In this document: positions 19,230-30,357 of the stretch, in pieces | Position numbering within the stretch: position 1 is the stretch's first letter | How the letters are laid out: the number at the start of each line of letters is the position of its first letter | Source: Lingula anatina | Taxonomy: Eukaryota > Brachiopoda > Lingulata > Lingulida > Lingulidae | NCBI RefSeq assembly: GCF_001039355.2 | Contig: NW_019775427.1 | Location: 12,240 to 45,236 of the forward strand | DNA length: 32,997 nt | Direction of reading: 5' to 3' | Position numbers and translations under genes: made by a program | Notes under the pieces: model-generated | Database searches by the model: none | The model's input: the letters and a program-made list of their open reading frames with translations, nothing else | What the model was told of the DNA's origin: nothing

Positions 19230-20025
19230 ACTGCAATCTTATAACCCTACTGCGGTGTATCATGGTGTACGACTAGAATAATTATGAAAATTTATGCAGT
19301 TGTGATACATACACTATTTTTTTTTTCAAAATTGAAATTAAATACTTTGACAATGATATAATTATAACTTTTAAATTTCTTAATTTTATAGTGCATCAAA
19401 TTGAATAAACGCAAGTCGGGAAAGATAGTGCGCGATTTTTACTAGCGTGTTTCGCAACAGCAAAATGTTCGTCATTTGAAATGTAAAAAAAAAGTATTAT
19501 AAAAGGTGGGATTATTCAAGGACTTTCAGTTATTATTTTTTCTTCGTGGTTATTCAACAGTATAAGGCAATTTGAGAGCATTTAATTCGGGAAATACGCG
19601 ACGCGATCCGCGGGCTGCTATTGTTCTGACTAACAAAGGCCGGTATTTTCACCCCGCTCACCCCATCGGGTTTATCACTGCAAGGACGATACGAGTTTTA
19701 TTGAACCCATGTTAGGCAACACAATGAATCAGAAATGACCATAAATCTTTACTGGAAGAAGCCCACCTACATGTATTAAAACGCCAGTTCAGTAACACCT
19801 TAGTTCAGTTGAGTTTAGATTTCAGTTTCGGAAAGTTTGCAAGTTTCACTGTATAGAGGTGAAGTTAGTCGGTGTTTAGGAAGGTGACAGTTACCGTTAG
19901 CAGTACACGCATCGTGGGTATTCCCCAGTCAGAAGAAGTAACATTAAATTCACTAGAAACCTTTCAGGAACTAGAAACGTTGTTTGTAGGTTTACCAAAG
20001 CGCAAGACCGGGCCCTAACACTCAC
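19230..20025. other. Non-coding stretch
   Basis: No gene was recognised. Short minus-strand frames such as 20082-19897 are hydrophobic but lack support. Confidence 0.5.
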
Positions 20026-20235
20026 ACAAAGGAATGGTAGTCCTAGTAACACAAGTCTGACTGGGAAGTCCTGGGAATGCAAGTCCTAGGGCATACGTTG
20101 CTCGGAATGGTAGTCCTAGGACATGAATTCCTAGGATTCCATATCCATAGGGCAAAGTTTCCCAAGTAATGCAAGTCCTATGTCTAGTAATGAAAGTCCT
20201 AATGGGGCATGCATTCCTAAAATTTCAGTAATGGA
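20025..20235. repeat. (A)GTCCTAG-rich degenerate repeat block 1
   Basis: Words such as aagtcctagg, gtagtcctag, attcctagg and ggaatggtagtcct (20031 and 20105) recur at irregular spacing. Related blocks are at 20885-21030 and 25495-25730. Confidence 0.7.
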
Positions 20236-20503
20236 TGTCCAATATTATTTGTAATAACGCACGGAAATGATGTATTTCAATTATCTGTTTATTTCATAAA
20301 TGTGCTCATGTCTTTACTTTCATTTTTATTATGACCTCGTATATTATTGATTTCGGAATAGAGTGCATTTAATCAATGAAACATATTCAATCAATGATCA
20401 AAAGGAAACTACAGACAATGAAACGCGTATGTAATGATTTCAGTATAATGAAAGTCGATGCACTTAATGTCTTAGCATGTGCACATCTTTTATTAGAAAA
20501 ATG

Positions 20504-20509
20504 TTTATT
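20504..20509 (-). terminator. Polyadenylation signal AATAAA for the small two-exon gene
   Basis: AATAAA on the minus strand lies 63 bases past the stop codon at 20574-20572. Confidence 0.6.
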
Positions 20510-20571
20510 CAAAGTAACAAAACAACATAGCAATGAATACAATGCTTATATTATACTATTCTATGTATAAA

Positions 20572-21250
20572 TTAAAATTTGAATCGTGAACGACCTCCTT
20601 TAATGTACTCCCCCCTTCCTTTGCCAAAATATAGGACCCTGATTTTGTTTGTCTTTTTTACAACAAATGGACCAAACCATGGACTCTCTGGTCTTCTTTG
20701 GGAAGTCCTTCTCCTGTTGAATCTTCTTCTTCTATAACTTCTTTTCTTTTTATTTACTTTATACCACAGAACGCCCAATTCAATCTGAAAGAAAAATTAA
20801 CATTATTTTAAAATGGACCATTTAATTTGAATAGCAAAAGTACGTTCTATATGCGTCGATGGTTGTGTAAATACCAGCTGCGGACATAAATTCCTTGTAA
20901 TACAAGCCCCAGACAACTGCTCCTAGGAAAATATGTCCCCCAGACAAAAAGTTCCCAGGAAAATTTGTCCCAAGGACATATATTGCAGGTTTATAAGTCC
21001 GCCAGACAACTATCCCTAGCAATGCAGGTCCATATCTTTTGTCAATGTAGTTTAATACAAAATAAATAGAATTAAATACAGAAATACTTAAACTTACTTT
21101 GTAATTTTCTTTGCAGGTCTTACATATAACCCTTTTCTGTGCCTGGGTAGCATTGTCGGGGTATTTGCTTTCACTAATATACTTGTGGATGTCTTTCAGA
21201 CTTGGCATTGCGCTCTGTTTGTTAACAGAAATGCTGCGTGCATCTTCCAT
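20572..21250 (-). CDS. Small two-exon gene, integrase zinc-binding-domain-like N-terminal region
   Basis: Exon 1 is 21250 to about 21098 (ATG in a good context, gccATGg). Exon 2 is 20784-20572. The donor AAA|GTAAGT and the acceptor TTTTTCTTTCAG are both phase 0, giving a protein of about 121 residues. Exon 1 reads SLKDIHKYISESKYPDNATQ then KRVICKTCKENYK. Exon 2 continues IELGVLWYKVNKKKR and a basic RRRR-rich tail with PWFGPF. The pattern YP...KR.IRR....Y.I..G.LYYK matches the segment preceding the H2C2 zinc finger of gypsy/GIN-type integrases. The zinc finger and the catalytic core are absent. This could be a co-opted integrase fragment or a decayed relic that keeps intact splice sites. A TATA box and polyA signal flank it. 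The intron (about 21097-20785) overlaps repeat block 2. Confidence 0.55.
20885..21030. repeat. (A)GTCCTAG-rich degenerate repeat block 2 (intronic)
   Basis: Words such as tcctagga, cccagga, cccccagac and cccaagga recur. The block lies within the inferred intron of the small gene and keeps the minus-strand frame open by chance. Confidence 0.6.
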
Positions 21251-21292
21251 GGCGAAAAATTGGACATGGGTGGATCGTGGAAAAAAGCCACG

Positions 21293-21300
21293 TATTTATA
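21293..21300 (-). promoter_or_regulatory. TATA box (TATAAATA)
   Basis: TATAAATA on the minus strand lies 43 bases before the ATG of the small two-exon gene and is flanked by GC-richer sequence (ggagag, acgtgg). That spacing suits a start site about 15-20 bases before the ATG. Confidence 0.6.
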
Positions 21301-21309
21301 CTCTCCGGC

Positions 21310-23690
21310 AAAAGAAAATGAAATCGACCTTGACCTTAATGAGTATTTATATTGATAATTTGTCAAAAAAAAAAAAAATAATGATAAATAGTTGTTAGTG
21401 GGTATCGAAGCGATAGCGTTATATCATATCTTACTTGAAAGACGATGTTGTACCTTGCTTACCACTTCACCAGCGAGACGAGCAGGGAAAGGCTTGGATT
21501 TCTATTATAAATATAGCTTTCCTAATCATGGTCATTACTTTACAGTGCATAACATGTGATTGCGTAATGCTTGGACATCATAATGGACGGATATAGATTA
21601 CTATCACTACAGTAGCAGGAATGTATGTTCGATAGTAATACAAGCCCTATCTTCAGAGAATAATCCCATCAGCTGTGTTAAGTTATAATAATTATGTGAT
21701 TTTTTTTCTTCAGTCAACAGCTAATATTGAGAAATGTTTTACCTCCAATATTTCGATGTCTATCAAGACATCTTCTTCAGGGAATGAGGCTATCCAGGTG
21801 AATAGCCTCTACTCAGGAGGTGTACTTGCCCCCCCCCCCACCCCCACCCCCATTGTCTCAGGAAAGGGAGGTAGAGGTCAGGGAGGATGGCACATCATTC
21901 ATAACACTATCGTACTTGTATCGTAACTGAATGGTGAGCGTGTCGAATTAGACCAGAAAATTGGCAAAATCTCACGAATCCTCCCGAATCCTGAAATTTG
22001 TCAATTCCTGGCGATTCGTGGGATTCGTGGTCTGTGTGAAATAGGGGCCTTACACGGCCTTTCAACAGGCGTAAACTCGTTCGTCTTTCTTCGCGACTGA
22101 ACAACGTTTTTCCGCAGGGGTCCTGCCTTGCTATTATGTGACGGTCGTTATTGGATTGACTGACGTTTAAGAACAAGAGATTTCAATGGAACTGAAAGAT
22201 TTATATTGTTAATTCATTTGAAAATTTCACTTTATTATCTTAAGTGCGCTACATGTACCTGTACATGTATATACTGTCGGAAGGCGTGATCATCCCGATC
22301 ATAAGATCATCTCTCCTGAGGAAGATTCCCCCGAGGGCTTTTCATATTTTGTTATTCATCATTTCTCTCTGCTGATTTATCCCTAAAAGTTGTATTTGAA
22401 CAAAAATACTTTAATACCAATGTTGACTGGAGATGCATTAGAACATTTTTTTATTTGATGAATAAGTGTTGCCCCACAACTCATCGTAGTACATCCCGCG
22501 ATAAGATTTCGCTCGATAGACCATGTCTAGAACCATAAGTAAACCATTAGTTCTAAACAAGCTGTCATAAAAAAAGCCTTGCTTGAAAAACTGAATAACT
22601 ATGAGAGCATTGTTATTTTGCAAGGCTAAGAAACGATAAATGTGTTGATATGTAGCAAACATTATCAGTATGATGTGCCGTAATACGTATATATCAGGAG
22701 TACTTTTCTATTGATGATGATATCTTGCTCACAGTGGGTGACGAAAAGAAGGGGGTGGTTAAACCACGTAAGTGAAGAATCATTGCACATTAAAAACGTG
22801 CATCGCCTGCCACTTTTACACGGTTTCTGCTAATGAAAATATATCATATCGCATACTGATTTCTTCATAGAAATACTTTTTTTCACCTGAAAATTAGTAA
22901 ATCGCCGCAAGTCAAAAACGGCTATTTTGTTTATAAGTTCTGGACTTCGACAGAGAAGGACAGGCCTGCTTTAGATGACAGCTGGATTCGGGTGTATTTG
23001 TATGGGGATTGCTACCAGTAATTAACACAGTTTTCACATGAAGTACCATTGAAACACAATGGTCGAGAGATGACTCATGAGCTGAGGTCAGTATAACAAG
23101 CAGCATGGTGGCCAATAAGCTATTTAACCTTTTATGTAACCGCTCTCCAACCGCGGTGATGAGGGCCTAAACCAAGTGTTTTGGTTTCTCACTCCTTTGT
23201 TTAAGCACAGTCCCTACATAATATTAAATCGCAACTACAAAGGGGAGGATGTGGTGTGGTGTGAAGATAGCCACTGAGACAGAGTATAAAGTAAATGTAC
23301 AAGAAAAATGAGAGGATGAGTGGTTTTATTCATTTTGTTATTTTCATAATATTCATTTATTTTCCTTTTTAATAATTGCTTCTCAATTTGTGTTGATAAA
23401 TTAACGAGTCTTTGATTTTATTACATTCTCCATGTCTGTTGAAGTGGTACATGCATTCTTGTAATTCTCAATCCTGATACTTTCTCTGAATTTTTTAAGT
23501 CAGACATGCTGTTCCCTTTACCCAATTATGTTTAATACGTTATTACACATGATATTTTGATACCATTTCGTTATATCTTCACAGAAACCGTTAAGAAGGG
23601 AAATGTCGATAGCAGCACTGAACAAGGGGAAGACGTTGAAAGGGGCAACGGCAGAAATATCTGACGCGGTGGTCTGCCAGGCTAAAGAAG
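21310..23690. other. Long non-coding stretch
   Basis: No gene was recognised. It includes a C-rich run at 21830-21850 and a short inverted repeat tacatgta/tacatgta near 22251-22270. Several short frames (22176-21907, 22662-22438, 23115-22912) have no recognisable motif. Confidence 0.45.
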
Positions 23691-23700
23691 TGCTCAAATT

Positions 23701-23772
23701 GATGTGTGGAAAATAATTTACACGCAAGGGCGATTTGATGTGTGGAAAATAATTTACAAGCAAGGACGATTT
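23701..23772 (+). repeat. 36-bp tandem duplication
   Basis: Two adjacent copies begin gatgtgtggaaaataattta and end cgattt. They differ at two positions (cacgcaaggg versus caagcaagga). Confidence 0.95.
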
Positions 23773-24102
23773 GAGTCCACAGTTGTAGATTAGATAATAT
23801 CACGGTATTCTACAGGAAAAATGTTAATATATCTCTTTTACTTACTGTTTTTTATATATATTGTTATTACAATGAGATCAGTACTTCTTATATTTGAACA
23901 TATATGTGTATATTATTTTGCTAAGATCCCAAGTAAACTGATATGTTTTAATTCAGGCCGAGTCTTGAAAGTCCAATTGGGGAGGGGAATGACCACAGTA
24001 CACAGGAAGCTAAATCATCAATACACAAATCACAGTGTATTATTATCTCACTGATAGTAGGCATTTTAAAAATATCCTGAAAATCATGTATCACCGGGTA
24101 TA
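23773..24102. other. Non-coding stretch
   Basis: AT-rich sequence with no recognised feature. Confidence 0.4.
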
Positions 24103-24408
24103 ATGTTTTCGTTTCACGAAGGGCGGAGAATAAACAATTGCATACACAAGCTAAGTCGCGTGACTGGGGTGCTTAACGAAAACTTTAATGATGACACCCT
24201 CAGAAACATCAGACTACATATGGCCAGCACTTATGAGTCCACCTTTGCCAAATCAAAACAGACACAAGTGGACAAATTGGAAAAACTTAAACCCAAACCA
24301 AACACCACCAGCAAACAAGAACCAGTCTATGGTTTGGCCACCAATACCATAGTTATAAATGGGTATCAACTACAACCAGGGAGAAAAATTGCCCAATATC
24401 AAATTTAA
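24103..24408 (+). pseudogene. Possible Penelope-like element N-terminal fragment
   Basis: A 101-codon frame contains STYESTFAKSKQTQVDKLEKL, a Lys/Gln-rich helix followed by a Pro-rich linker and TIVINGYQL. It resembles the region before the RT of Penelope-like elements, where a basic coiled helix precedes a VVNLS-type motif. No RT follows, because the reading frame ends and repeat sequence begins. The assignment rests on pattern memory and is tentative. It lies on the opposite strand to the fragment at 13.5-14.6 kb. Confidence 0.4.
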
Positions 24409-24560
24409 ATTGCATTTCAGCGTTTTCTATATCTTTATTACCCTTATAATATATATATATATATGTTGGCAGATATGTGTGTATCCTTCGGCATTTTGAG
24501 AAAATACAAAACGGCTGCCATTTCCCATAGTAATTTATGGGCATCAGCTACATTAGTATA

Positions 24561-25173
24561 CAACATTGGTCAAAAAGATTGCCCCACCCCCATTTCCATG
24601 TATTTTTATTTACAAATGATCACCTAACAGCCGTAAATTGTTAGAAATAGTGCTTTTTTTATTACGGATACCGTGTCTAACATGATTAATGGTTTAAAAG
24701 TGGTGTGGTGAAAATATACATATTTTATACCATTTAGTAAAATTTATAAGAGGTACCCCATCAAATCGACTGTTTCACTGTGACTTCTAAAGATGTAAAG
24801 AAATGTCTATAAAATTGAAAGGACGCCATCAAATGTCACCAAATTCACACACAATTAGCATAAGGGTGTGCTCGTTAAAGATCATGTGCCTAACAGCGTG
24901 TGCGTTTACCGCGTACTGCAATTATCTCCTGTAGACGGCGCGACAAGCCTTCAACACGGGTTACAATTCTGTTTTGTGGGATATTGTCCCATTCTTCTTA
25001 AACAAGTCGGGGGAGTTGGTTCATGTTTTTATGGGGTTGGTTCTCCTTTGCATTGCACACTCCAATACATGTCACAGTTGATTAGTAAGTTTAATATCAG
25101 GGCTCAAAGATGGTGGTTCCATCCTTAGACCATTGTGTTTCTTCAACAAACACTTGCCAGTTGACCAATGTTG
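24561..25173 (-). mobile_element. Tc1/mariner-like deletion derivative
   Basis: The ends caacattggtcaa and ttgaccaatgttg form a 13-bp perfect inverted repeat with TA on both outer sides, as expected of Tc1 insertions. The minus-strand interior keeps broken Tc1 transposase C-terminal sequence: MEPPSLSPDI, then HVLECAMQRRTNPIKT, a WDNIP-like string in another frame, and stops. The element is about 613 bp and lacks the catalytic DDE core. Confidence 0.6.
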
Positions 25174-25494
25174 TATGCTTGGGGGAAAAAGTCTTCATTA
25201 AAAAAATAAAGTTTGGTCTACATTGCTCTCCACATTGTTATTTAACCTATAATATATATCTAGTTGGCATATAGTACATATTCTTGGATTATTTTTGAAA
25301 AATGCCAACATGACCGCCATTTACCATACGATGACATTGAGATTAACTACTGCTAGGCATTTATTGTCTATGAACAAATATAGTTTGATTCTGAGTATTT
25401 TCCACATCCTTGTTACCTATATGAAATATAAATTATTGTAAGGAGAGTAACAAGTATGTTTTCCTAGGCAATTGAATAAAACTTAGAATGGCCC
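25174..25494. other. Non-coding stretch with diverged repeat
   Basis: 25240-25440 resembles 24420-24540 in several words (ttacc.tataatatatat, ggcatat, gccatttcccat-like). A diverged dispersed repeat flanking the Tc1 derivative is likely. Confidence 0.4.
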
Positions 25495-25730
25495 CTGAAA
25501 CAGTAGTCCAAGTCCCCCAGGAACCGCGGTCCAAAGGACCGCGGTTCCTGGTAATGGTTGTCTGTAGGACTAACATTACTTGGGAATAGTAGTCCTACAG
25601 GGACTTAGGTTCCTGGGTCATAAATAGAGTAGGTAGGACTTGTACTACTGTCGGACTTTTATTCCTGTTTATGACAGTAATAAAAGTCCCGTCATTTGAA
25701 AGTCCTATCCTTAGGGAATAATACTAATAA
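25495..25730. repeat. (A)GTCCTAG-rich degenerate repeat block 3
   Basis: Words such as gtagtccta, taggact, aagtccc and ttcctgg recur on both strands, so the block is rich in short inverted repeats. Confidence 0.7.
25517..25551. repeat. Perfect 16-bp-stem hairpin
   Basis: ccaggaaccgcggtcc, loop aaa, then its exact complement. The arm is GC-rich in an AT-rich setting. Confidence 0.95.
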
Positions 25731-25826
25731 ACGATAAAACTATAACTGTATATGAAACCCTTTCGGTGAGCTATATATCAGACAAAAAATGAGAGGTTTG
25801 CAACTTCAGCTCGTCTGTTTTACATT

Positions 25827-25831
<5 letters not shown>

Positions 25832-25892
<61 letters not shown>
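25832..25892. repeat. (TA)n microsatellite
   Basis: A perfect TA run about 60 bp long. Confidence 0.95.
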
Positions 25893-25895
<3 letters not shown>

Positions 25896-25899
25896 TGTA

Positions 25900-27595
25900 A
25901 GTTAAAAAAATACAGAAAATGTTACAAAGTAACAGTACAGGGCTCCTGGTGGATGGGAGTGATAAGTCACATCTTGAAAATGCCAGTTTGAAAAATTAAA
26001 AATTAAAGAAAAAATTACAAAAATATTCCACTAAAGCTGCCATTCAGTCTAGCTGCGTAACCATGATATGAATCATCCAACTTGAGTTTAAACAGTGTAA
26101 ACAACTCACAGAAATATAATATATTTTGTTTTACCACAAAAAGGGCAGTCATAGCTATTATTCTGATATCTGAACTTGTCATCAGACCATGTGACCTCCA
26201 TAGGTGGCTATACTTTGTAATAATTTCTTAAGAGATTATAACAAAAAAACTTTTTAGAAAAAAAAATTATTTGCCAAAAAAGAACAGTTATTTTCCCTTT
26301 AACTGCAAAGTCAAGTTATAAATATTGCACAACAGGTAGTATCAATAAAAGTGAACTATTACATGCCCTTGGGAGTTATAAGTCCCACACCGAAAATGCC
26401 AGTATGTGAAAGATAAAAATGTTTAAAGACATAAAAATCAACACAAATCCTAATGTGGAAAAACAGAAAATGCACAGTGCTTCTGGTGGATGGGAGTTGA
26501 AAGTGATATCTTGAAGATGCTAGTGTTTGAAAAATAATTAAAAGAAAATATAAAATAAAACATTACAAAAAATTCCAATAAAGCTGCTATTCAAACTTTT
26601 AATCTAGCTGTGTAATATACTAACATGACTAACATTTACCTGCATAATAATCATCGATTCCTAATTATGTGACACAGTAAAGAGAGATAAGCCCAGGGGA
26701 CTATACAATAAAATCCCAAAGTGTGTTTTATGTAATCTCATTTAATGGCCACTTGAAAATTAATTAAGCAAATTAATTTATAACCCTAAAATAACTTGAA
26801 AATTAATTAAACAAATAACTTTATGACCCTGAATTAATATACTGCCCGCTATCCATATACATTTATTGCACCACATAGCACTCTATTAAACTGCATTGCT
26901 TCCAAAACAGAAAACAATCACACTGGTTTTCCAACACAAGCTGCACTTCAGTCTTATGAAACTTTTCAGTAAGTGAGTATCATAAGTAACATGGTTTTCC
27001 CTTAATCGCTATCCTGGCAGCAGTGTCCAAAATAGGATTTTCTTTAACTTTCGTGCAATATAACATAATACTTAACAGCATAATGACCATCAATTTTTTT
27101 ATAAAAAAAAAATAAAAGTATCATGGATACTCAGAAAATGTGATATGGGAAGGTCTTCAAGGCCATGGAAGTTCAGAGTCACACTTTCAAAATGCCAAAA
27201 TGTAAACAAGAAATAACTGTACTGAAATGATTTTATTTCCATTTTCAACACCTTTTTTACATAAATAAATAATTAATTTACTGTCCTTTTTATATGATCA
27301 ACTAGGAAAATTGTTGACATAGGAAACATATCAAAAGAACAATTTTAAATGTCCAATTTGCTTCATTTGCAGATTCTGAACATAGTGAATGATTGAATCT
27401 GACAAACTGCAATGATGCGTTCCTTTCCATTTTTGATACTTTATTACACAATGCATGATAACAGGTTTACCGTCATTTTTATATAATCAATTAACAATAT
27501 TGTTAAGAAGCAGAAAATGTCAAAACAACACTTACATGTCTAATTAGTTCCATAATGAGACTGTAAACATGCCTAAGAATTAAATCTGAAGAAAA
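25900..27595. repeat. AT-rich region built from dispersed related units
   Basis: A unit with ctggtggatgggagt, tcttgaa(a/g)atgc(c/t)agt, ttacaaaaa and aaagctgc(c/t)attca lies at about 25938-26060 and again at 26475-26605. Shorter partial copies are near 26363 and 27148. No ORF of interest occurs. 26221-26250 repeats the palindrome-plus-A motif seen at 16267. Confidence 0.6.
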
Positions 27596-27599
27596 AACA

Positions 27600-27935
27600 C
27601 TTATATACAAAAAGGCTAATAACTTCATCAAAACTTAACTGATCAAGCTTATTTTCACACTTGATCTGTATAATAGTCAGACTAATCACTCCTGTGAGTT
27701 GCAAGTAAAAGGCTGATTAGTTTTCCTTAAAATGTATTATCAGTGTTGCATATATGCTGGATAAGGAAAAAACAGCATAACTTTTGTAAAAAATAGTCCA
27801 ATCAAGCCAATTTTTCGAACTTGACCTGCGTATTATGAATATTCACAGTTCTGTAAGTTTCAATCCAAAAGAAAAAAATTTTTCCACTTATCTTGTTATC
27901 AATGTAATAAAAATGCTGAATAATCTGAAAAAAGA
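27600..27935. repeat. Two diverged tandem units of about 160 bp
   Basis: Unit landmarks: (a)tcaagc(t/c)..ttt, acttgatctg/acttgacctg, tgtaagtttcaa-like and ttatcagtg/ttatcaatg. The offset of the landmarks is about 160 bp. The wording resembles repeats I associate with bivalve genomes, which is an impression only. Confidence 0.6.
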
Positions 27936-28220
27936 GTAGCAACTAAGAATAGTAAATGACTGCGCACTTAAATGTAATGTCGAAATTTACATCAGAAAAA
28001 CGAAAACAAAAGCTGTTAAAAAATCCCTTCCATTGCAACTGGTGTAGCGACTGTAGAGAACATTTGACAGCATAAGGACAATTTAAGATTGTAACACTTT
28101 TTTTAAATGAGTGAATGACTAATTGTCAAGAACAACTCCGGAGTATGACTTCAACGGAACATCAAAAACTTGCCAGGCAAAACTTAATGTTCTGAACAGT
28201 GGCGTTTCTTTTTCTTTTTT
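27936..28220. other. Non-coding stretch
   Basis: No recognised feature. Confidence 0.4.
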
Positions 28221-28223
28221 GAG

Positions 28224-28434
28224 GGGGGGGGGGGGGGGACCATGGGGGTGCAGACCCCCTCCCTTCGGTTTCTAAAATAAAAATCACACCAATATTCCTC
28301 TCTTGAACTTAGAATTTTGTCTAGATGAACCACAGTTATAAAACGTACCAAATGGTTCCGTTCACCCTCCAAAACAACAAACATTTTCGGGTCTGGCGAC
28401 GAACCCCTTGACAATGTGGAAGGGGGGGGGGGGG
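28224..28434. repeat. Two poly(G) runs flanking about 180 bp
   Basis: G runs lie at 28224-28240 and 28422-28434. The minus-strand frame through both is a Pro-rich artefact (PPPP at each end), although the sequence between the runs has mixed composition. Confidence 0.7.
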
Positions 28435-28789
28435 CAGGATTGGCTTCACATCCGAAGCCTGTCATTTCCATAAAATCGAACACCCCTGCCCCTAATGAAC
28501 ATCGTTTATCAAAAAAAAGACAAAGTCCACATAATTACAGTGTGATATTTATTCATCGCAAAAATGCTATGAATGATTTTTTTTTATTGGTCAAAGAGAT
28601 CAGTGAAAACCTATTGGCTTGGTAAATAGTCCAAGCAAGAGACCAACAGCCTATAATAATTTCCAGAAGTTTACCAGATAAAGCAAGCTAGCCAATATAC
28701 TGATGAGCATCTGCTAGATGGCCAGTTTGAAATCAGTGTAAGCAAGGATTCACCTGATTTAACCAGAGCCAAAATAGTTAATTAAGGCA

Positions 28790-29078
28790 CACATCTAGCC
28801 ACCAGTACACATTATGGATTCAGACCTCCCGTAGCAAAACTAGACCCATCAGTGGCTGGTACATGTACTGCCAGTGTAAAGCAGGTTCCAAGACAGTTGG
28901 AAGTTGTGCACATATTACTTCTGAATCAGTCTTGTGGTATATGGGGTTTGCCATGAGGCAGGGATACAATCGAAAACTATGCTGTGGAGAAGGCTGTTTG
29001 GATGCTTCGCATTTACCAACATCAAATGGTGACAGTATAAGCGAGACAGAAAGTGTTTCGGACAGCACATCTGATTAA
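28790..29078 (+). pseudogene. SWIM zinc-finger C-terminal fragment of a transposon-associated protein
   Basis: The frame contains RHTSSHQYTLWIQTS upstream, then GWYMYCQCKAGSKTVGSCAH and SVLWYMGFAMRQ. This is the CxC...CxH SWIM arrangement followed by the LWYxGxARxQ helix. In many invertebrate genomes this C-terminal module ends a multicopy protein encoded by DNA transposons. The last part is Ser/Thr/Asp-rich and ends in TAA. Upstream codons are interrupted by stops (for example the TAA near 28782), so only the tail is readable. Confidence 0.6.
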
Positions 29079-30357
29079 TTATCTATTGTTTCTTATACAT
29101 TTTCTATTCTCATATTTGTTTATTTTGTATAAATAACTCTTGCATTGCATTCTATACAAGGTCTTTATCACATACATAATCATATACGAAGTACTTTTAG
29201 GTTATTTTAGATTATTGGCCATAACTGTTATTATGTGTACTATATTTTCATTCAGTTTTTACTTTTATCTTATCATTATTTTGGAACAATTTATACCTTG
29301 CGTATTTTATGGTTAATGGAAACATTCCAAATAGCTGTTTAGAGTGCTTTTACACGTGATTTTTTGCTGTTACTATAACAGCCTTTTGCTTTTAGCATTT
29401 TTTACTATTCCTTTAATGTGTATTGGTTAACAATACAATTATTTAGACCAACAGATGCTGGTCTGTGAGAAAAGTTATATAAGATTGAAAAATACATTGA
29501 AACAAGTTTTCCTAGTTACACGACTTTTATATAAAGTGAAATCAGTGATGGCTTCTGTGAGAAAATACCTTAATACACCACCCCTCCCTCTCTTCTCTAG
29601 GATTAAAAAAAATTACCTTCCCATTTACTTTTGCCACACCACAAGTATTTAACATATAACTCTTTTTACACCACAATACAAGTTTCATTAGAAAAAACCA
29701 TTAATGTAATATATATGCTGAAACAAGTTGCCCTGATTCATTAGACTGCATACAACAGGCAAATCTGCCTACCCCCCCCCCCCACACACACACATATAAC
29801 TCATTAAAAATACTAAGTTACGATGCCTGTATGAAAATAGTCTCGATGTACAAAATAGGGGATAAACAGTCACACTGCCAGCTGCCATTTATTTATATCA
29901 TGGATTTTACCACCTGGTAAAAGTAAATATATATTACTATCATTATTATATTTCTCAACTTCATTATCATAAACTTAATTGCTCTTCTCTGATTATTTAG
30001 TCTGTTTCTTTCTCTGTTCCATATAGAATGTAATAGTTATAACGCCTATTTGTATGCCACAGGGTAAAAACGATATACCCAAAAGGGTGTTACATTTACA
30101 ACTATAATATAACAGTAGCACAATTTTAGAGCATAGAATGTGTTTTATGGCAAACAACGTGTTAGATACTGACGTGGCATATAAACGTTTTAAAATTCAG
30201 CAATTTCTTATTCATAAAACAAGCACACCTTTTCAATATTGAGTTTTAAGATAAACTTGTCTGAGAACGAAAAGGGGAACTTTTCATTTCACTCGTGATG
30301 GTTAAAATGAAGATTTCATAACTAAAAGACATCTACACAAATTGTTCAGGCTATTTT
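29079..30357. other. AT-rich non-coding stretch
   Basis: No gene was recognised. A short poly(C) with a CA run occurs at 29772-29793. 29936-29995 resembles 32340-32400, which immediately precedes the second copy of the long direct repeat. Confidence 0.5.

Noticed and set aside
20822-21097. Continuation of the small gene's exon 1 frame for 91 more codons
   Set aside because: A strong donor GTAAGT sits at the point where similarity ends, and the continuation is the tcctagga repeat block.
28184-28483. Pro-rich 99-codon minus-strand frame
   Set aside because: Its Pro runs come from the two poly(G) tracts, and the start is inside low-complexity sequence.
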